Origin: a virus
Length of the DNA: 31,634 bases
IMG/VR virus record: IMGVR_UViG_3300007960_000104
Coordinates: 1-31,634 of that record
Direction: 5' to 3' (one strand)
Under the pieces are notes generated by a model, which worked only from the letters and a program-made list of their open reading frames with translations, made no database searches and was not told where the DNA came from. Position 1 is the first letter of the stretch; each line of letters starts with the position of its first letter. This document shows, piece after piece, positions 7,451-14,421 of the stretch. Both the position numbers and the translations under genes were made by a program.

Positions 7451-8010
7451 CAGTCGATCCCCACAACAGGGTCAGCGTCCGAATCCAGTGTCAGCGTCCG
7501 CGTCGTGAACGCGGTCGAGCCGTCCGTCCGGTTGATCGTCCAGACCGTGTTCGAGACCGACGACTCGGTGTGAGCCAGGATCAGGAACGCGAGCGTGTGA
7601 ACCGGGGCGGTTGCCTCGACATTGGAAACATTCCGGCCAAGAACCGCGTCGGCAACATCGTTCTTCTTGTTCTCGATGGCGGTCTCGATGACCCCGCGTC
7701 CGGTCGCGTCGATCTGGGCCACATTGACCTCATTCGTCCACTGAACCGGGCTCAGGATCGTGTTGCTCGTGCTGGACTTGCCGACGACCCCGGACATGAC
7801 ACCCGTGTTCTCGCCCGCAGCGACCGTGATCCGGTAGATGCCAGGGGCGTTGGTCGCATCGACCTCGGCAGGGCTGGCCGCGATGGTGGAGAGAACCCCG
7901 TCATTGATGACCCGCAGGGCGTGATTCGCCGAGTCACCCGTGCGGGGCGTGCCATCGTTGGTGTTGATCGCCTGATAGTAGACCGTGACCGCTTCGCCTT
8001 TGACTGGCAT
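7450..8010 (-). CDS. Virion appendage protein, unknown
   Basis: 186 residues from ATG 8010, overlapping the TAA of the beta-helix gene by one base (TAATG). The first ~80 residues are beta-structured (EAVTVYYQAINTNDG, then IYRITVAAGENTG). A central helical stretch follows (QIDATGRGVIETAIENKKND). The end (WTINRTDGSTAFTTRTLTL) resembles the closing beta module found in many phage baseplate or fibre accessory proteins. It sits directly after a beta-helix fibre-like gene in the same operon. The structural role is inferred from sequence texture and context; no family name can be given. Confidence 0.75.
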   Translation of the reverse strand: MPVKGEAVTVYYQAINTNDGTPRTGDSANHALRVINDGVLSTIAASPAEVDATNAPGIYRITVAAGENTGVMSGVVGKSSTSNTILSPVQWTNEVNVAQIDATGRGVIETAIENKKNDVADAVLGRNVSNVEATAPVHTLAFLILAHTESSVSNTVWTINRTDGSTAFTTRTLTLDSDADPVVGID

Positions 8011-9146
8011 TACATGACCCCCAGAATGTTCGGGTTGAGAGCCCCGCCAGCGGCAGCATTGCCAGCCGACTCAATGGCACCGAGATCAATCGTGTTGTCG
8101 CCCCGAGCTGTGTAGGGCAAAGCCACACCAGCGTCGATCATGGGCGATCCTGTCACAGGAGTCAGGTCTGTCCCGCTCGCGACCGTCGCAAGGCCACCCA
8201 CGGGTCCGAAGACAACGCCGGTCTGTGATGCACCGTCGCCCCCGAGAGCAGCCGCGATGATGCCCGTGTAGTCCCACACGCCCGTATCCGTGCCGCCATC
8301 GTCCGCGTCGAACGGGCCGGAAGTGTTCGCGTCGGCCCCGGTCCCGATGAAGGGACGGATCACCATGTCGCGGGCCTGGCTGGTCTCTTCGTCGAAGTTG
8401 AGCCCGAACCCGCCGTTGTCCCACGAGGCGACATTCACAAGCAGGTTGTGGTCGTCCACGCACCAGAAGCCGTGGGAGCCGTTGTTGTAGGCCGTGCAGT
8501 GGATCGCCGAGCAGTTCCCGTCGAGGGTAAAGCCCGTGTTGTTGTTACCGTAGGCGATGCAGCGGACGAAATGCACCCGATCCGACGAAGCCGCGACCGT
8601 GAAGCCGTCCGACACATTGTCATTGCTGATGCAGTGGACGAACAGGCCAGAGGTGGCCGTCGAGATGATGAACCCGTCGTTGTTGTTGTCCTCGGATCGG
8701 CACAGGATCAGCTTGTTCCCGTTCCCGACGACATTGATGCCAACCCCGGTCGAATCCGTCACCGCGCAGCACACGAGGCAGCAGTCGTCCGCATCGACCA
8801 GGATGCCATTTGACCCGTTGCACCCGTTGACCACGAGGCCGAAGACCTGAGACTTGTCGCCCTCGAAGGTGATCGCCACCCCAGAGGTCACAGCCGTCGC
8901 GTCGATGACCGCCCGAGCGTCAGGATCAAAGTCACCGTTCGCCTTCACCACGATGAACTGGCACTGGGACTCACCGGACGCGCAGAGCGTGAGGCCGCTT
9001 GTCCCGGCCAGCGTGTATGAGCCCTCGATGATGAAAACGCGGTCATCGTTGCCGATCGTGGCCCCACCCAACTGCGCGAGAGTCCACGGATCAGCGAACG
9101 ATCCAGCCCCAGAAGTGGCAGTTGGGGACACCCAATAGTCAGCCAT
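8010..9146 (-). CDS. Right-handed beta-helix protein (tailspike/fibre-like)
   Basis: 378 residues. ATG at 9146 is preferred over an upstream TTG at 9170 because GGGGGACGG precedes it and MADYWVSPTA is a normal beta-helix opening. The N-terminal signature (YWVSPTATSGAGSFADPWTLAQL) is the start seen in many pectate-lyase-like parallel beta-helix proteins. The body has about eight coils with Asn/Gly turns (CRSEDNNNDGF, NDNVSDGFTV, YGNNNTGF, NNGSHGF) and stacked cysteines (DDCCLVCC). The C-terminal region (GVALPYTARGDNTIDLGAIE) is the usual closing motif. It probably binds or cuts host surface polysaccharide. First gene of the leftward late operon. Confidence 0.85.
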   Translation of the reverse strand: MADYWVSPTATSGAGSFADPWTLAQLGGATIGNDDRVFIIEGSYTLAGTSGLTLCASGESQCQFIVVKANGDFDPDARAVIDATAVTSGVAITFEGDKSQVFGLVVNGCNGSNGILVDADDCCLVCCAVTDSTGVGINVVGNGNKLILCRSEDNNNDGFIISTATSGLFVHCISNDNVSDGFTVAASSDRVHFVRCIAYGNNNTGFTLDGNCSAIHCTAYNNGSHGFWCVDDHNLLVNVASWDNGGFGLNFDEETSQARDMVIRPFIGTGADANTSGPFDADDGGTDTGVWDYTGIIAAALGGDGASQTGVVFGPVGGLATVASGTDLTPVTGSPMIDAGVALPYTARGDNTIDLGAIESAGNAAAGGALNPNILGVM

Positions 9147-9184
9147 GACCCGTCCCCCAAACGCCCGCAAACGAGCGAATCCGG

Positions 9185-9204
9185 AAAAACGCCGTTTCTG
9201 GCGT
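9185..9204 (-). terminator. Hairpin with T run (possible intrinsic terminator)
   Basis: On the minus strand, ACGCC-agaaac-GGCGT is followed at once by TTTTCC. The opposite strand also has GGTTTT after the stem, so weak bidirectional activity is possible. It lies about 40 bases upstream of the first late gene, where it would stop antisense or readthrough transcription arriving from the integrase side. An operator-type inverted repeat is an alternative. Confidence 0.45.
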
Positions 9205-9421
9205 GGTTTTGGGGCGTTGAGCCGACACTGACTCGTGGGCCAGCATGTTCACTTCTGCGATCATCATAACGCAGACTTATGGCCATGCTTCAAGCCATTT
9301 CCTGATTTTATCGGAGATTGCACAATACTCCGTGTTTGCTCTAGGGATTCATGATATCGGGCGTGGTTGGTGGTTCTGCTGTTGGGCGGTTGCGGGTAGA
9401 CTCGCGGGGCGGAGGTGGATC
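9205..9421. promoter_or_regulatory. Divergent control region between late and integrase operons
   Basis: No gene is seen in this stretch. It separates the leftward late operon from the rightward small ORF plus integrase, and bases ~9250-9360 are clearly more AT-rich than their surroundings. TTGCAC at about 9325 could be a -35 box for rightward transcription, but no good -10 follows at standard spacing. It is the natural place for late and lysogenic promoters and operators; individual sites cannot be assigned with confidence. Confidence 0.35.
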
Positions 9422-9610
9422 ATGCGAGATCGGGATGAAGACGATCGGGCGGAGCAGTTCACGGATACGATCCGCCGGGCGGTGGAGGCGGCGGTTGTGA
9501 CTGACGGGCTGCCGCGAGACCGGGTGTTGGGCTTGTTGGCTGTCGAGATCCAGAGGAACGCACTGCTCCTGCTGTCTGCCCCCGATAACGGCGACGAATC
9601 CACCCGATAA
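9422..9610 (+). CDS. Small acidic helical protein upstream of integrase
   Basis: 62 residues. ATG at 9422 is preceded by a strong ribosome site (GGAGGTGG) with five-base spacing, which is the main reason to call it. The sequence is a charged helical start (MRDRDEDDRAEQFTDTIRRA) followed by a leucine-rich helix (RVLGLLAVEIQRNALLLL). It has no recognisable helix-turn-helix. Position just before the integrase makes an excisionase-like or regulatory partner possible, but this is inference from context. Confidence 0.6.
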   Translation: MRDRDEDDRAEQFTDTIRRAVEAAVVTDGLPRDRVLGLLAVEIQRNALLLLSAPDNGDESTR

Positions 9611-9677
9611 GGTGTGAGCATTCAATAACTTGCGCTGGTTTGTGCGATTTCGGCTGGTCTTTGGTGCTGGTGCGGTC

Positions 9678-10583
9678 ATGGTGCAGGTTGCCATGTGGCT
9701 TGAAAGGGCAATCCCGGACTTCGAGGGCTACCGCGTCCAAGTGCTGCGGCTCGATCCGTACAACTGCCGCAAGGGGTCTTTCGTGATTGAAGCCGCTGCC
9801 GAGCTGATGAACTGGAGATCGACGAACGACCTGACCCCGCCGGCGTGCGTGGAATGGCTGGGCAAGCTCGGGGCTGCCGGGCTGTCCGGGGCCACCATGC
9901 GGAACCGGATGAGCCAGATTCGGGCAATGGGGAAGTGGCTGGTCCAGGTCGGCGAGTGGGATGCGAACCCGCTCCGCGAGGTCCAGACCCCGAAAGTCCG
10001 CATGAGCGACAAGGGGGCCGGGGCTCGGGCATTCACCCGCGATGAGGTCAAGCGGCTGATCGAGGCGGCACGGGTCGCTGAGGGGTCTCACGCTGCGGCT
10101 CGTCGGTTCGGGGCGTGCCGGTCCACCCTGTACCACACGCTGTTTGAGACCGGCCTGAGATACGGCGAGGCGATGGGGCTTCGGGTCTGCGATGTGGACC
10201 TTGCGGGCCGGGTGATCCGGGTCGTGAAGGACAAGGCGGGGCGTGGGGACCGCATCCCGATCGGGCCGGGGACGGCGGCGGTGCTGGCGGCGTGGATCGC
10301 CGATCGCGGTCTGACGGGCCGTGATCCCGTATTCCTGCGGGTCTCACACCGGACGCTGGTTCGGGACATGAAGCGGGCTGGAATCCCCCGTGAGGTCGCT
10401 GGGCAGGCCGGGCAGTGGCATTGTTTCCGCAAAGGCATTGTGACGCACTACTTACGGAACGGTGCGGACCTGAAGACGGTGCAGAAACTGGCTCGGCACG
10501 CGAGCGCGAAGACGACGCTGGATCACTACTACCAGCTCGACGACGGGGCGGTTCGGGCTACGATCGGGTCTGGTGCGTTATGA
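9678..10583 (+). CDS. int: Tyrosine recombinase (phage integrase)
   Basis: 301 residues from ATG 9678; an ATG at 9693 and a TTG at 9630 are alternatives. It joins attP to attB and may also excise. An N-terminal SAM-like core-binding domain (~1-110) precedes the catalytic domain. The catalytic set is visible: Arg161 in ETGLRYGEAMGL, Lys in the KDKAGRGDRIPI hairpin, His248/Arg251 in HCFR, His274 in LARHAS and the Tyr284/285 nucleophile in TTLDHYYQ. A perfect hairpin with T residues follows four bases after the TGA. A folded region with a tRNA-3'-end-like segment, a possible attP, lies 200 bases downstream. Temperate lifestyle follows from this gene. Confidence 0.95.
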   Translation: MVQVAMWLERAIPDFEGYRVQVLRLDPYNCRKGSFVIEAAAELMNWRSTNDLTPPACVEWLGKLGAAGLSGATMRNRMSQIRAMGKWLVQVGEWDANPLREVQTPKVRMSDKGAGARAFTRDEVKRLIEAARVAEGSHAAARRFGACRSTLYHTLFETGLRYGEAMGLRVCDVDLAGRVIRVVKDKAGRGDRIPIGPGTAAVLAAWIADRGLTGRDPVFLRVSHRTLVRDMKRAGIPREVAGQAGQWHCFRKGIVTHYLRNGADLKTVQKLARHASAKTTLDHYYQLDDGAVRATIGSGAL

Positions 10584-10586
10584 GAC

Positions 10587-10608
10587 CCAAGCAATAGTGC
10601 TTGGTTTG
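10587..10608 (+). terminator. Intrinsic terminator after integrase
   Basis: The perfect seven-base stem CCAAGCA-atag-TGCTTGG begins four bases after the integrase stop and is followed by TTTG and, eight bases later, by TTTTT. It should end integrase transcription and separate it from the early operon. A weaker feature is that the first T run is only three bases. Confidence 0.65.
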
Positions 10609-10717
10609 CGTGACTTTTTCGATTTTCGTTTGCAACCTACCGGAATCGAGCCGATATTCCTGACAGTCACTAGCCCGGTCTCGCACCGTAGAGCGAAAGC
10701 GATACACGAACCGACCA

Positions 10718-10781
10718 CGAATCACGCACCCCCGGCTGGTGACTCTAAGGGGTGAGGGCGCAATGCCCTCCGCGTGATTCG
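10718..10781. repeat. Three-way-junction inverted repeat
   Basis: CGAATCACGC (10718-10727) is perfectly complementary to GCGTGATTCG (10772-10781). Inside, ACCCC (10728-10732) pairs with GGGGT (10749-10753), and GAGGGC (10754-10759) pairs with GCCCTC (10765-10770) around the loop GCAAT. The three helices meet with a single unpaired base (C10771). So compact a junction is unlikely by chance and suggests a folded RNA or a folded recombination or binding site. Function unknown. Confidence 0.65.
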
Positions 10782-10782
10782 C

Positions 10783-10875
10783 GGGGTTCAGGCAGTGGAG
10801 CCGGGGGGAATCGAACCCCCGCTCCCACTTCGGTTGGCAACCTCCTCCCGCTGACCTGATAACTGCCTGAGCCCC
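10783..10875. repeat. Second branched inverted repeat, 14-bp closing stem
   Basis: Bases 10783-10796 (GGGGTTCAGGCAGT) pair with 10862-10875 (ACTGCCTGAGCCCC) by 13 Watson-Crick pairs and one G.T wobble. Within it, GGAGC..GGGGG (10797-10808) pairs with CCCCCGCTCC (10816-10825) with a two-base bulge, and GGTT/AACC (10832-10842) forms a small hairpin. It starts two bases after the end of the three-way-junction element. It may be an attP arrangement, an RNA leader or a regulatory fold. Confidence 0.6.
10796..10840 (-). other. tRNA/tmRNA 3'-end-like segment, candidate attP core
   Basis: Read on the minus strand, a T-arm (GGGGG-TTCGATT-CCCCC) is followed by a seven-base acceptor strand CGGCTCC and discriminator A, the Ala-type end shared by tRNA-Ala and tmRNA; then CTG stands where CCA would be. 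Further 5' lies TTGCCAA, which could be an anticodon-type loop. No matching 5' acceptor (GGAGCCG), D-arm or proper anticodon stem exists, so this is not a working tRNA. Phages that integrate into tRNA or tmRNA genes carry exactly such 3' fragments next to the integrase. Confidence 0.5.
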
Positions 10876-10943
10876 ATTCGCCTTTGGGCTGGGTCGAGTG
10901 CCGTGTTGGTGCTGATCCTGCCCGTCAGTGGATGGGATTTTTT

Positions 10944-11306
10944 ATGTCTGAGCAGAAGCACACGCCGGGACCGTGGTATTGCATACCCGGTGAAGTTGAT
11001 TATGTCCGCGAAGAATACACGGATGCTTGCATTGCCCGTGTGTTTGAGGACAACGGACACGCCGACGAGCGGGGCCGCGAAGACCTGCCCCAAGAAGCCA
11101 ACGCCCGCCTGATCGCCGCCGCGCCTGAGTTGCTGGAGGCGTTGAAGTCGCTGCTTGTCGCCACCGAGTTTGCCATGACCACGCCATCGTGTCCCGAAAA
11201 GGGAACGGTTGTTCCGGCTGAGATGAGCAAGGAACAGTACGAGCAAAAGAGGGTTGTCAAAGCCGCCCGCGCCGCCATCGCCAAAGCAGCAGGCGGTGTG
11301 TCATGA
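10944..11306 (+). CDS. Early phage protein of the HTPGPW/AAPELLEAL type
   Basis: 120 residues from ATG 10944. It opens with QKHTPGPWYCI and contains ANARLIAAAPELLEALKSLL, a pair of motifs found together in a very common but uncharacterised class of small phage early proteins. The tail is Lys/Ala-rich and helical. It is the first gene of the rightward early operon, and its TGA overlaps the next ATG by four bases. Function is not known for the class. Confidence 0.8.
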   Translation: MSEQKHTPGPWYCIPGEVDYVREEYTDACIARVFEDNGHADERGREDLPQEANARLIAAAPELLEALKSLLVATEFAMTTPSCPEKGTVVPAEMSKEQYEQKRVVKAARAAIAKAAGGVS

Positions 11307-11485
11307 ACGACTACACCGACCACGAAATCGCCCTTGTCATGTCGAACTACGACTGCACCCGCGAGGAAGCGGTTGAAACCCTCGACGACGCAAGCAACCT
11401 CGATGAAAAACTGATGGCGATGGGCCTTGCCACCGAGCAGGGCGGAGACATCGTGCGCAACGCCAACTGGCGGGAGGAACTGTGA
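11303..11485 (+). CDS. Small acidic protein with UBA-like N-terminal motif
   Basis: 60 residues, ATGA overlap with the preceding gene. The first ~28 residues (NDYTDHEIALVMSNYDCTRE) fit a short three-helix pattern, and the next protein begins with the same pattern: Asp-Tyr, then Ala/Val-Met, Tyr, Cys, Ala and Leu at matching spacing. The rest is acidic and helical and ends WREEL. No family recognised; a small protein-protein contact domain is a guess. Confidence 0.75.
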   Translation: MNDYTDHEIALVMSNYDCTREEAVETLDDASNLDEKLMAMGLATEQGGDIVRNANWREEL

Positions 11486-11919
11486 TGCCTGACTACTGCG
11501 AAGACCAACTCGCTGACGCTATGGCCCGCTACCAGTGCGGAGCCGATCAAGCCGCTGGCTACCTTGAAGCCGAGTACGAGGCCGAGGAACTGGCTCTCAA
11601 CGAGGCCAAAGAACGCCGCATCAAGGCGAAGAAGGATGCGATGGAGTGTCCCCGCGTTCCTGGCGGTGTGCTGCGGTTCGAGCCCCGAGAGGGCGGATAT
11701 GAAGGCGACTTGGAAGCCATGCTCAATGGGTTCAAGTACACGATCGTTCGGAGGAACGGCGTTGCCGATATGTGGGTCGATGACCTTGGCGAAGAAGAAT
11801 TGTGCCTCCGGTCTGTCGCCAGTGCGAACGACTACAACGGCAGCGTCCCGAACCTGATGCGGATTGCCGAGCTGTATCACTCGATCCTGACCGCCGATCG
11901 GAATGGGGGTGGATCATGA
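11485..11919 (+). CDS. Unknown early protein sharing its N-terminal motif with the gene before
   Basis: 144 residues. ATG 11485 shares one base with the upstream TGA and is preceded by GGGAGGA; a GTG at 11482 is less likely. The N-terminus (PDYCEDQLADAMARYQCGAD) aligns with that of the 60-residue protein directly upstream. A Glu/Ala/Lys-rich helix follows, and then a beta-type domain (YTIVRRNGVADMWVDDLGEE). The last residues hold LMRIAELYHSIL. Function unknown. Confidence 0.75.
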   Translation: MPDYCEDQLADAMARYQCGADQAAGYLEAEYEAEELALNEAKERRIKAKKDAMECPRVPGGVLRFEPREGGYEGDLEAMLNGFKYTIVRRNGVADMWVDDLGEEELCLRSVASANDYNGSVPNLMRIAELYHSILTADRNGGGS

Positions 11920-12083
11920 AGCCCCTCGCCCTACTCGCAGCCGTCGCCATGTTTGTCGTGCTGGTCCGTGTCACCTACCGGGCATACCGGGGCGACTTCT
12001 CGGGCAACCCGTTTGTCCCCGTGCTGATGATCGTGCTGACCGCAGCCATCATCGGCGGGCTCTGTGCGGGGGCCGCGATATGA
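11916..12083 (+). CDS. Small two-TM membrane protein
   Basis: 55 residues, ATGA overlap on both sides. Two hydrophobic helices (LALLAAVAMFVVLVRVTY, then FVPVLMIVLTAAIIGGLCAG) are separated by an Arg/Gly/Asn loop. There is no signal cleavage site. Being inside the early operon, it is more likely an inner-membrane exclusion or host-takeover protein than a lysis holin, but there is no direct evidence. Confidence 0.7.
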   Translation: MKPLALLAAVAMFVVLVRVTYRAYRGDFSGNPFVPVLMIVLTAAIIGGLCAGAAI

Positions 12084-12415
12084 CCCAGACCCCCAAACCC
12101 ACAATCACCGGGCCGCTGTTTGGCAACGCACGATCCACGGACCCCGAGACCAGTCACAAGGCCGGTCGCGAGGTCGAAGCGTCAGGCAAGGCCACAAGCC
12201 AGCGCGACCGCATCCTCGTGCTCATGTCCCGCTATTCCGGGGCTCACACGGCGGGAGAGATTGCCGCGCTGCTCAAGGACATTGACCGCCACACCGTCAG
12301 CAAGCGACTCCCTGAACTGTCGCGGGCAGGTCTCATCGAGAAGTGGGGCAGCCGCAAATGCACCGCACACGGGACTGAGATGACGACTTGGAGGGTTCGC
12401 CATGCTGACTCCTGA
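12080..12415 (+). CDS. Winged-helix DNA-binding protein
   Basis: 111 residues, ATGA overlap with the preceding gene. The N-terminus has the phrase STDPETSHKAG, seen in small phage winged-helix proteins. Residues ~40-90 (QRDRILVLMSRYSGAHTAGE, AALLKDIDRHTVSKRLPELS, AGLIEKWG) form a MarR-like winged helix with recognition helix HTVSKRLPEL and a wing ending TTWRV. A transcriptional or replication-accessory regulator is likely; its target is not visible. It overlaps the next gene by 14 bases. Confidence 0.8.
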   Translation: MTQTPKPTITGPLFGNARSTDPETSHKAGREVEASGKATSQRDRILVLMSRYSGAHTAGEIAALLKDIDRHTVSKRLPELSRAGLIEKWGSRKCTAHGTEMTTWRVRHADS

Positions 12416-13406
12416 GCAACTGGAAGAACGCCGCAACTGGATCGGCGCGTCTGATATGGCCGCGATCCTGCAACTCTGCCCGTACCGCTCGCCCCGCGAT
12501 GTTTGGCACGAGAAGGTCTATGGGCTCACGCCCGAGGACGACGCGCCCCGCAAGACGGACGCGAAGGACATTGGCTCATGCTTTGAGACTGGATGCCTGG
12601 ACCTTGCGGAAGTGCGGATTGGAAAGAAGATCCAACGGCACTGCCTGACACGCGAGGTTGAAGGAACCAGAATCCGCGTCAACCTTGACGGCTGGCTCTA
12701 TGCCGAGGATGGAGATATCCCCGTCGAGGCCAAGACCGCAGGCATCGTCAATCCGTGGGCCGTCAACCCTGACGACTGGGGCGACGACGGAACAGACCAT
12801 TTCCCGCCGAAGTACATCATCCAGCTTCATTGCCAGATGATGGCGACAGGGGCCAAGTACGGATACCTGACCGCTGTGATCGGCGGGCTTGGGCATCGCC
12901 TTTACCGCTGCGAACGCCAAGACGACATTGTGGAGGTCATCACGAAGGCCGCTGCCGAGTTCTGGGCGTGTGTCGAGGAACGCCGCGAGCCCGAGGGCGA
13001 ACCGCCCAGTCTCGAAACCCTCAAGCGAATCGTCCGCCAGCCCGAGAGCGTTGTTCGCATCCCCCGCGAGGCCATTGGTTCCGTGATCCGCTGGAAGGAA
13101 TGGGCCGCGAACGAACGGGACGCGAAGGCGGAGAAGGAACAGCACCAGTCCGAGTCGATCGCCCTTCTGGGTGACGCTGAGGGCGCGTTGCTGGAGTTCC
13201 ACCAAGACGACTGCATTGCCCTGTCCGCTGCGATGGGCGTTCCGATCGACAAGGCGGGCGAGTACTGCAAGCTGACCTACTTCGCGGACAAGAACGGGCG
13301 GCGAACCCTGCGGCTGCAACGGGCCGACGATGAGTTTCTTGAGGCCGCGAATGATGCGCCGTGCATCGACCTGAGCAAATTGACCCTTTGTGGAGATGAG
13401 AGATGA
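12402..13406 (+). CDS. YqaJ-type viral recombinase (lambda exonuclease-like 5'-3' exonuclease)
   Basis: 334 residues. It should chew dsDNA 5'-3' to expose single strands for the annealing protein encoded next. The N-terminal WIGASDMAAILQLCPYRSP is the usual YqaJ opening. GSCFETGCLD supplies the helix with a conserved Glu. NLDGWL and VEAKT provide the PD-(D/E)xK metal site, and IIQLHCQMMATG is the following conserved helix. The C-terminal third is helical and charged. GGAGGG lies upstream, and the TGA overlaps the RecT-like ATG by four bases: an exonuclease/annealase pair. Firm call. Confidence 0.9.
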   Translation: MLTPEQLEERRNWIGASDMAAILQLCPYRSPRDVWHEKVYGLTPEDDAPRKTDAKDIGSCFETGCLDLAEVRIGKKIQRHCLTREVEGTRIRVNLDGWLYAEDGDIPVEAKTAGIVNPWAVNPDDWGDDGTDHFPPKYIIQLHCQMMATGAKYGYLTAVIGGLGHRLYRCERQDDIVEVITKAAAEFWACVEERREPEGEPPSLETLKRIVRQPESVVRIPREAIGSVIRWKEWAANERDAKAEKEQHQSESIALLGDAEGALLEFHQDDCIALSAAMGVPIDKAGEYCKLTYFADKNGRRTLRLQRADDEFLEAANDAPCIDLSKLTLCGDER

Positions 13407-14248
13407 ACAACCAAGCCCTGATGAACCCCGAGCAGTTGGCGGAGATCCGCCGCGAATCTCGGCATACGAACCCCGGACTTAGCAAGGCCGGATTCAGCCC
13501 GACGAACATGAGTGAGGCGATCGCGGTAGCCGACCTGTATATCCAGTCCGGCCTGACCGCCTTCAAGTCTGCGAGCGCGGCGGTCGTCGCCATCGAGCAT
13601 GGCATGAGTCTTGGCATGAGCCCGGCCCAGTCCATGCAGTCGATCGCCCTTATCAACGGCAAGCCCGGCATCTACGGCGATGCCGCCCTTGCCCTGGTCA
13701 AGTCCACCGGTCTGCTCAAGGCCCACAGCGAGACCTTCGAGGGATCGCTGAAAGACGGTACGCGGTCATGCACCTGCAAGGTAGTCCGCATCCAGAAGCT
13801 CGCGAACGGGGAGTGGACGGAACTGGCATACGAGCAGACCTTCGGAATCACCGAGGCCAAAGACGCGAAGTTGTGGGGCAAGGCAGGTCCGTGGGTCCAG
13901 TACCCGGATCGCATGATGAAGATGCGAGCCCGTGGCTTCTGCCTCCGAGATGCGTTCCCCGACATTCTCAAGGGCGTTGGCATCGCCGAGGAACTGCAAG
14001 ACTTCCCCGATCGCAAGCCGGTCGAGAACACCGCACCCCGCGAGATCAACGGGAGCCGCGCTGCAGGGCTTGGAGCGACGCTGGCAGGCAAGGTGAACCC
14101 TGAGCCCGTCGAGCCCGAGGAATCGCCTGAGAGCGACGCTGACGGCTACATCGACACCGAGGCCGTTGAGATCCTCGACGAGCCGCAGGGCGAGCCTGAG
14201 CCGCCCACGGAGTACGACGACGACCTGTTGAGCCAACTGCCCGAGTGA
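13403..14248 (+). CDS. recT: RecT-family single-strand annealing protein
   Basis: 281 residues. It binds ssDNA made by the YqaJ exonuclease and anneals it to homologous strands. The segment GMSLGMSPAQSMQSIALING followed by KPGIYGDAALALVKSTG is the RecT hallmark (GLDPLxAxQxIxVVxGKPxxxGDxxLALV). Later MKMRARGFCLRDAFPDIL matches the conserved helix before the end of the core. The last ~60 residues are an acidic Glu/Pro/Asp tail, like an SSB or annealase partner-binding tail. ATGA overlap with the exonuclease gene. Confidence 0.9.
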   Translation: MNNQALMNPEQLAEIRRESRHTNPGLSKAGFSPTNMSEAIAVADLYIQSGLTAFKSASAAVVAIEHGMSLGMSPAQSMQSIALINGKPGIYGDAALALVKSTGLLKAHSETFEGSLKDGTRSCTCKVVRIQKLANGEWTELAYEQTFGITEAKDAKLWGKAGPWVQYPDRMMKMRARGFCLRDAFPDILKGVGIAEELQDFPDRKPVENTAPREINGSRAAGLGATLAGKVNPEPVEPEESPESDADGYIDTEAVEILDEPQGEPEPPTEYDDDLLSQLPE

Positions 14249-14421
14249 AAGCCCGGACCCGTCTTCTGTTGCGTGAGGCGTGTTGCCGAACGCTGTCCCC
14301 GCTCCCCGATTTGCACTCAGGCGGCGGGGCTTGACCACCACCACCGAGGGCGCGTTGCCCCGGTGAACCTGCACCGCTCTTGGCCTGACGGCTGGGGGCG
14401 GGATTCAACGAAAGGGAAACG
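14249..14421. other. Intergenic gap with a small GC hairpin
   Basis: 173 bases without a credible gene. GGGC-gcgtt-GCCC (14348-14360) forms a short stem similar in sequence to the GAGGGC-gcaat-GCCCTC arm at 10754-10770. There is no T run. The end carries the AAGGGA ribosome site for the next gene. A promoter cannot be assigned. Confidence 0.4.

Larger units (their letters stand above)
10584..10943. other. 360-base gene-free stretch: terminator, two folded elements, early-operon leader
   Basis: No credible protein gene on either strand. In order it holds the integrase terminator (10587-10608), an unassigned segment to 10717, a three-way-junction inverted repeat (10718-10781), a second branched inverted repeat with a tRNA-3'-like arm (10783-10875), and about 70 bases before the first early gene. 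Transcripts of the early operon may start here, so the folded elements may form its leader RNA. No clear -35/-10 pair was found. Confidence 0.6.

Noticed and set aside
10796-10870. A complete tRNA gene on the minus strand
   Set aside because: T-arm and acceptor 3' strand are good, but there is no matching 5' acceptor, no D-arm and no five-base anticodon stem. Treated as a 3'-end fragment.
10788-11246. 152-codon minus-strand frame over the folded region and first early gene
   Set aside because: It is antisense to the HTPGPW-type gene, which has family motifs, and its end lies in the inverted repeat. No start signal.
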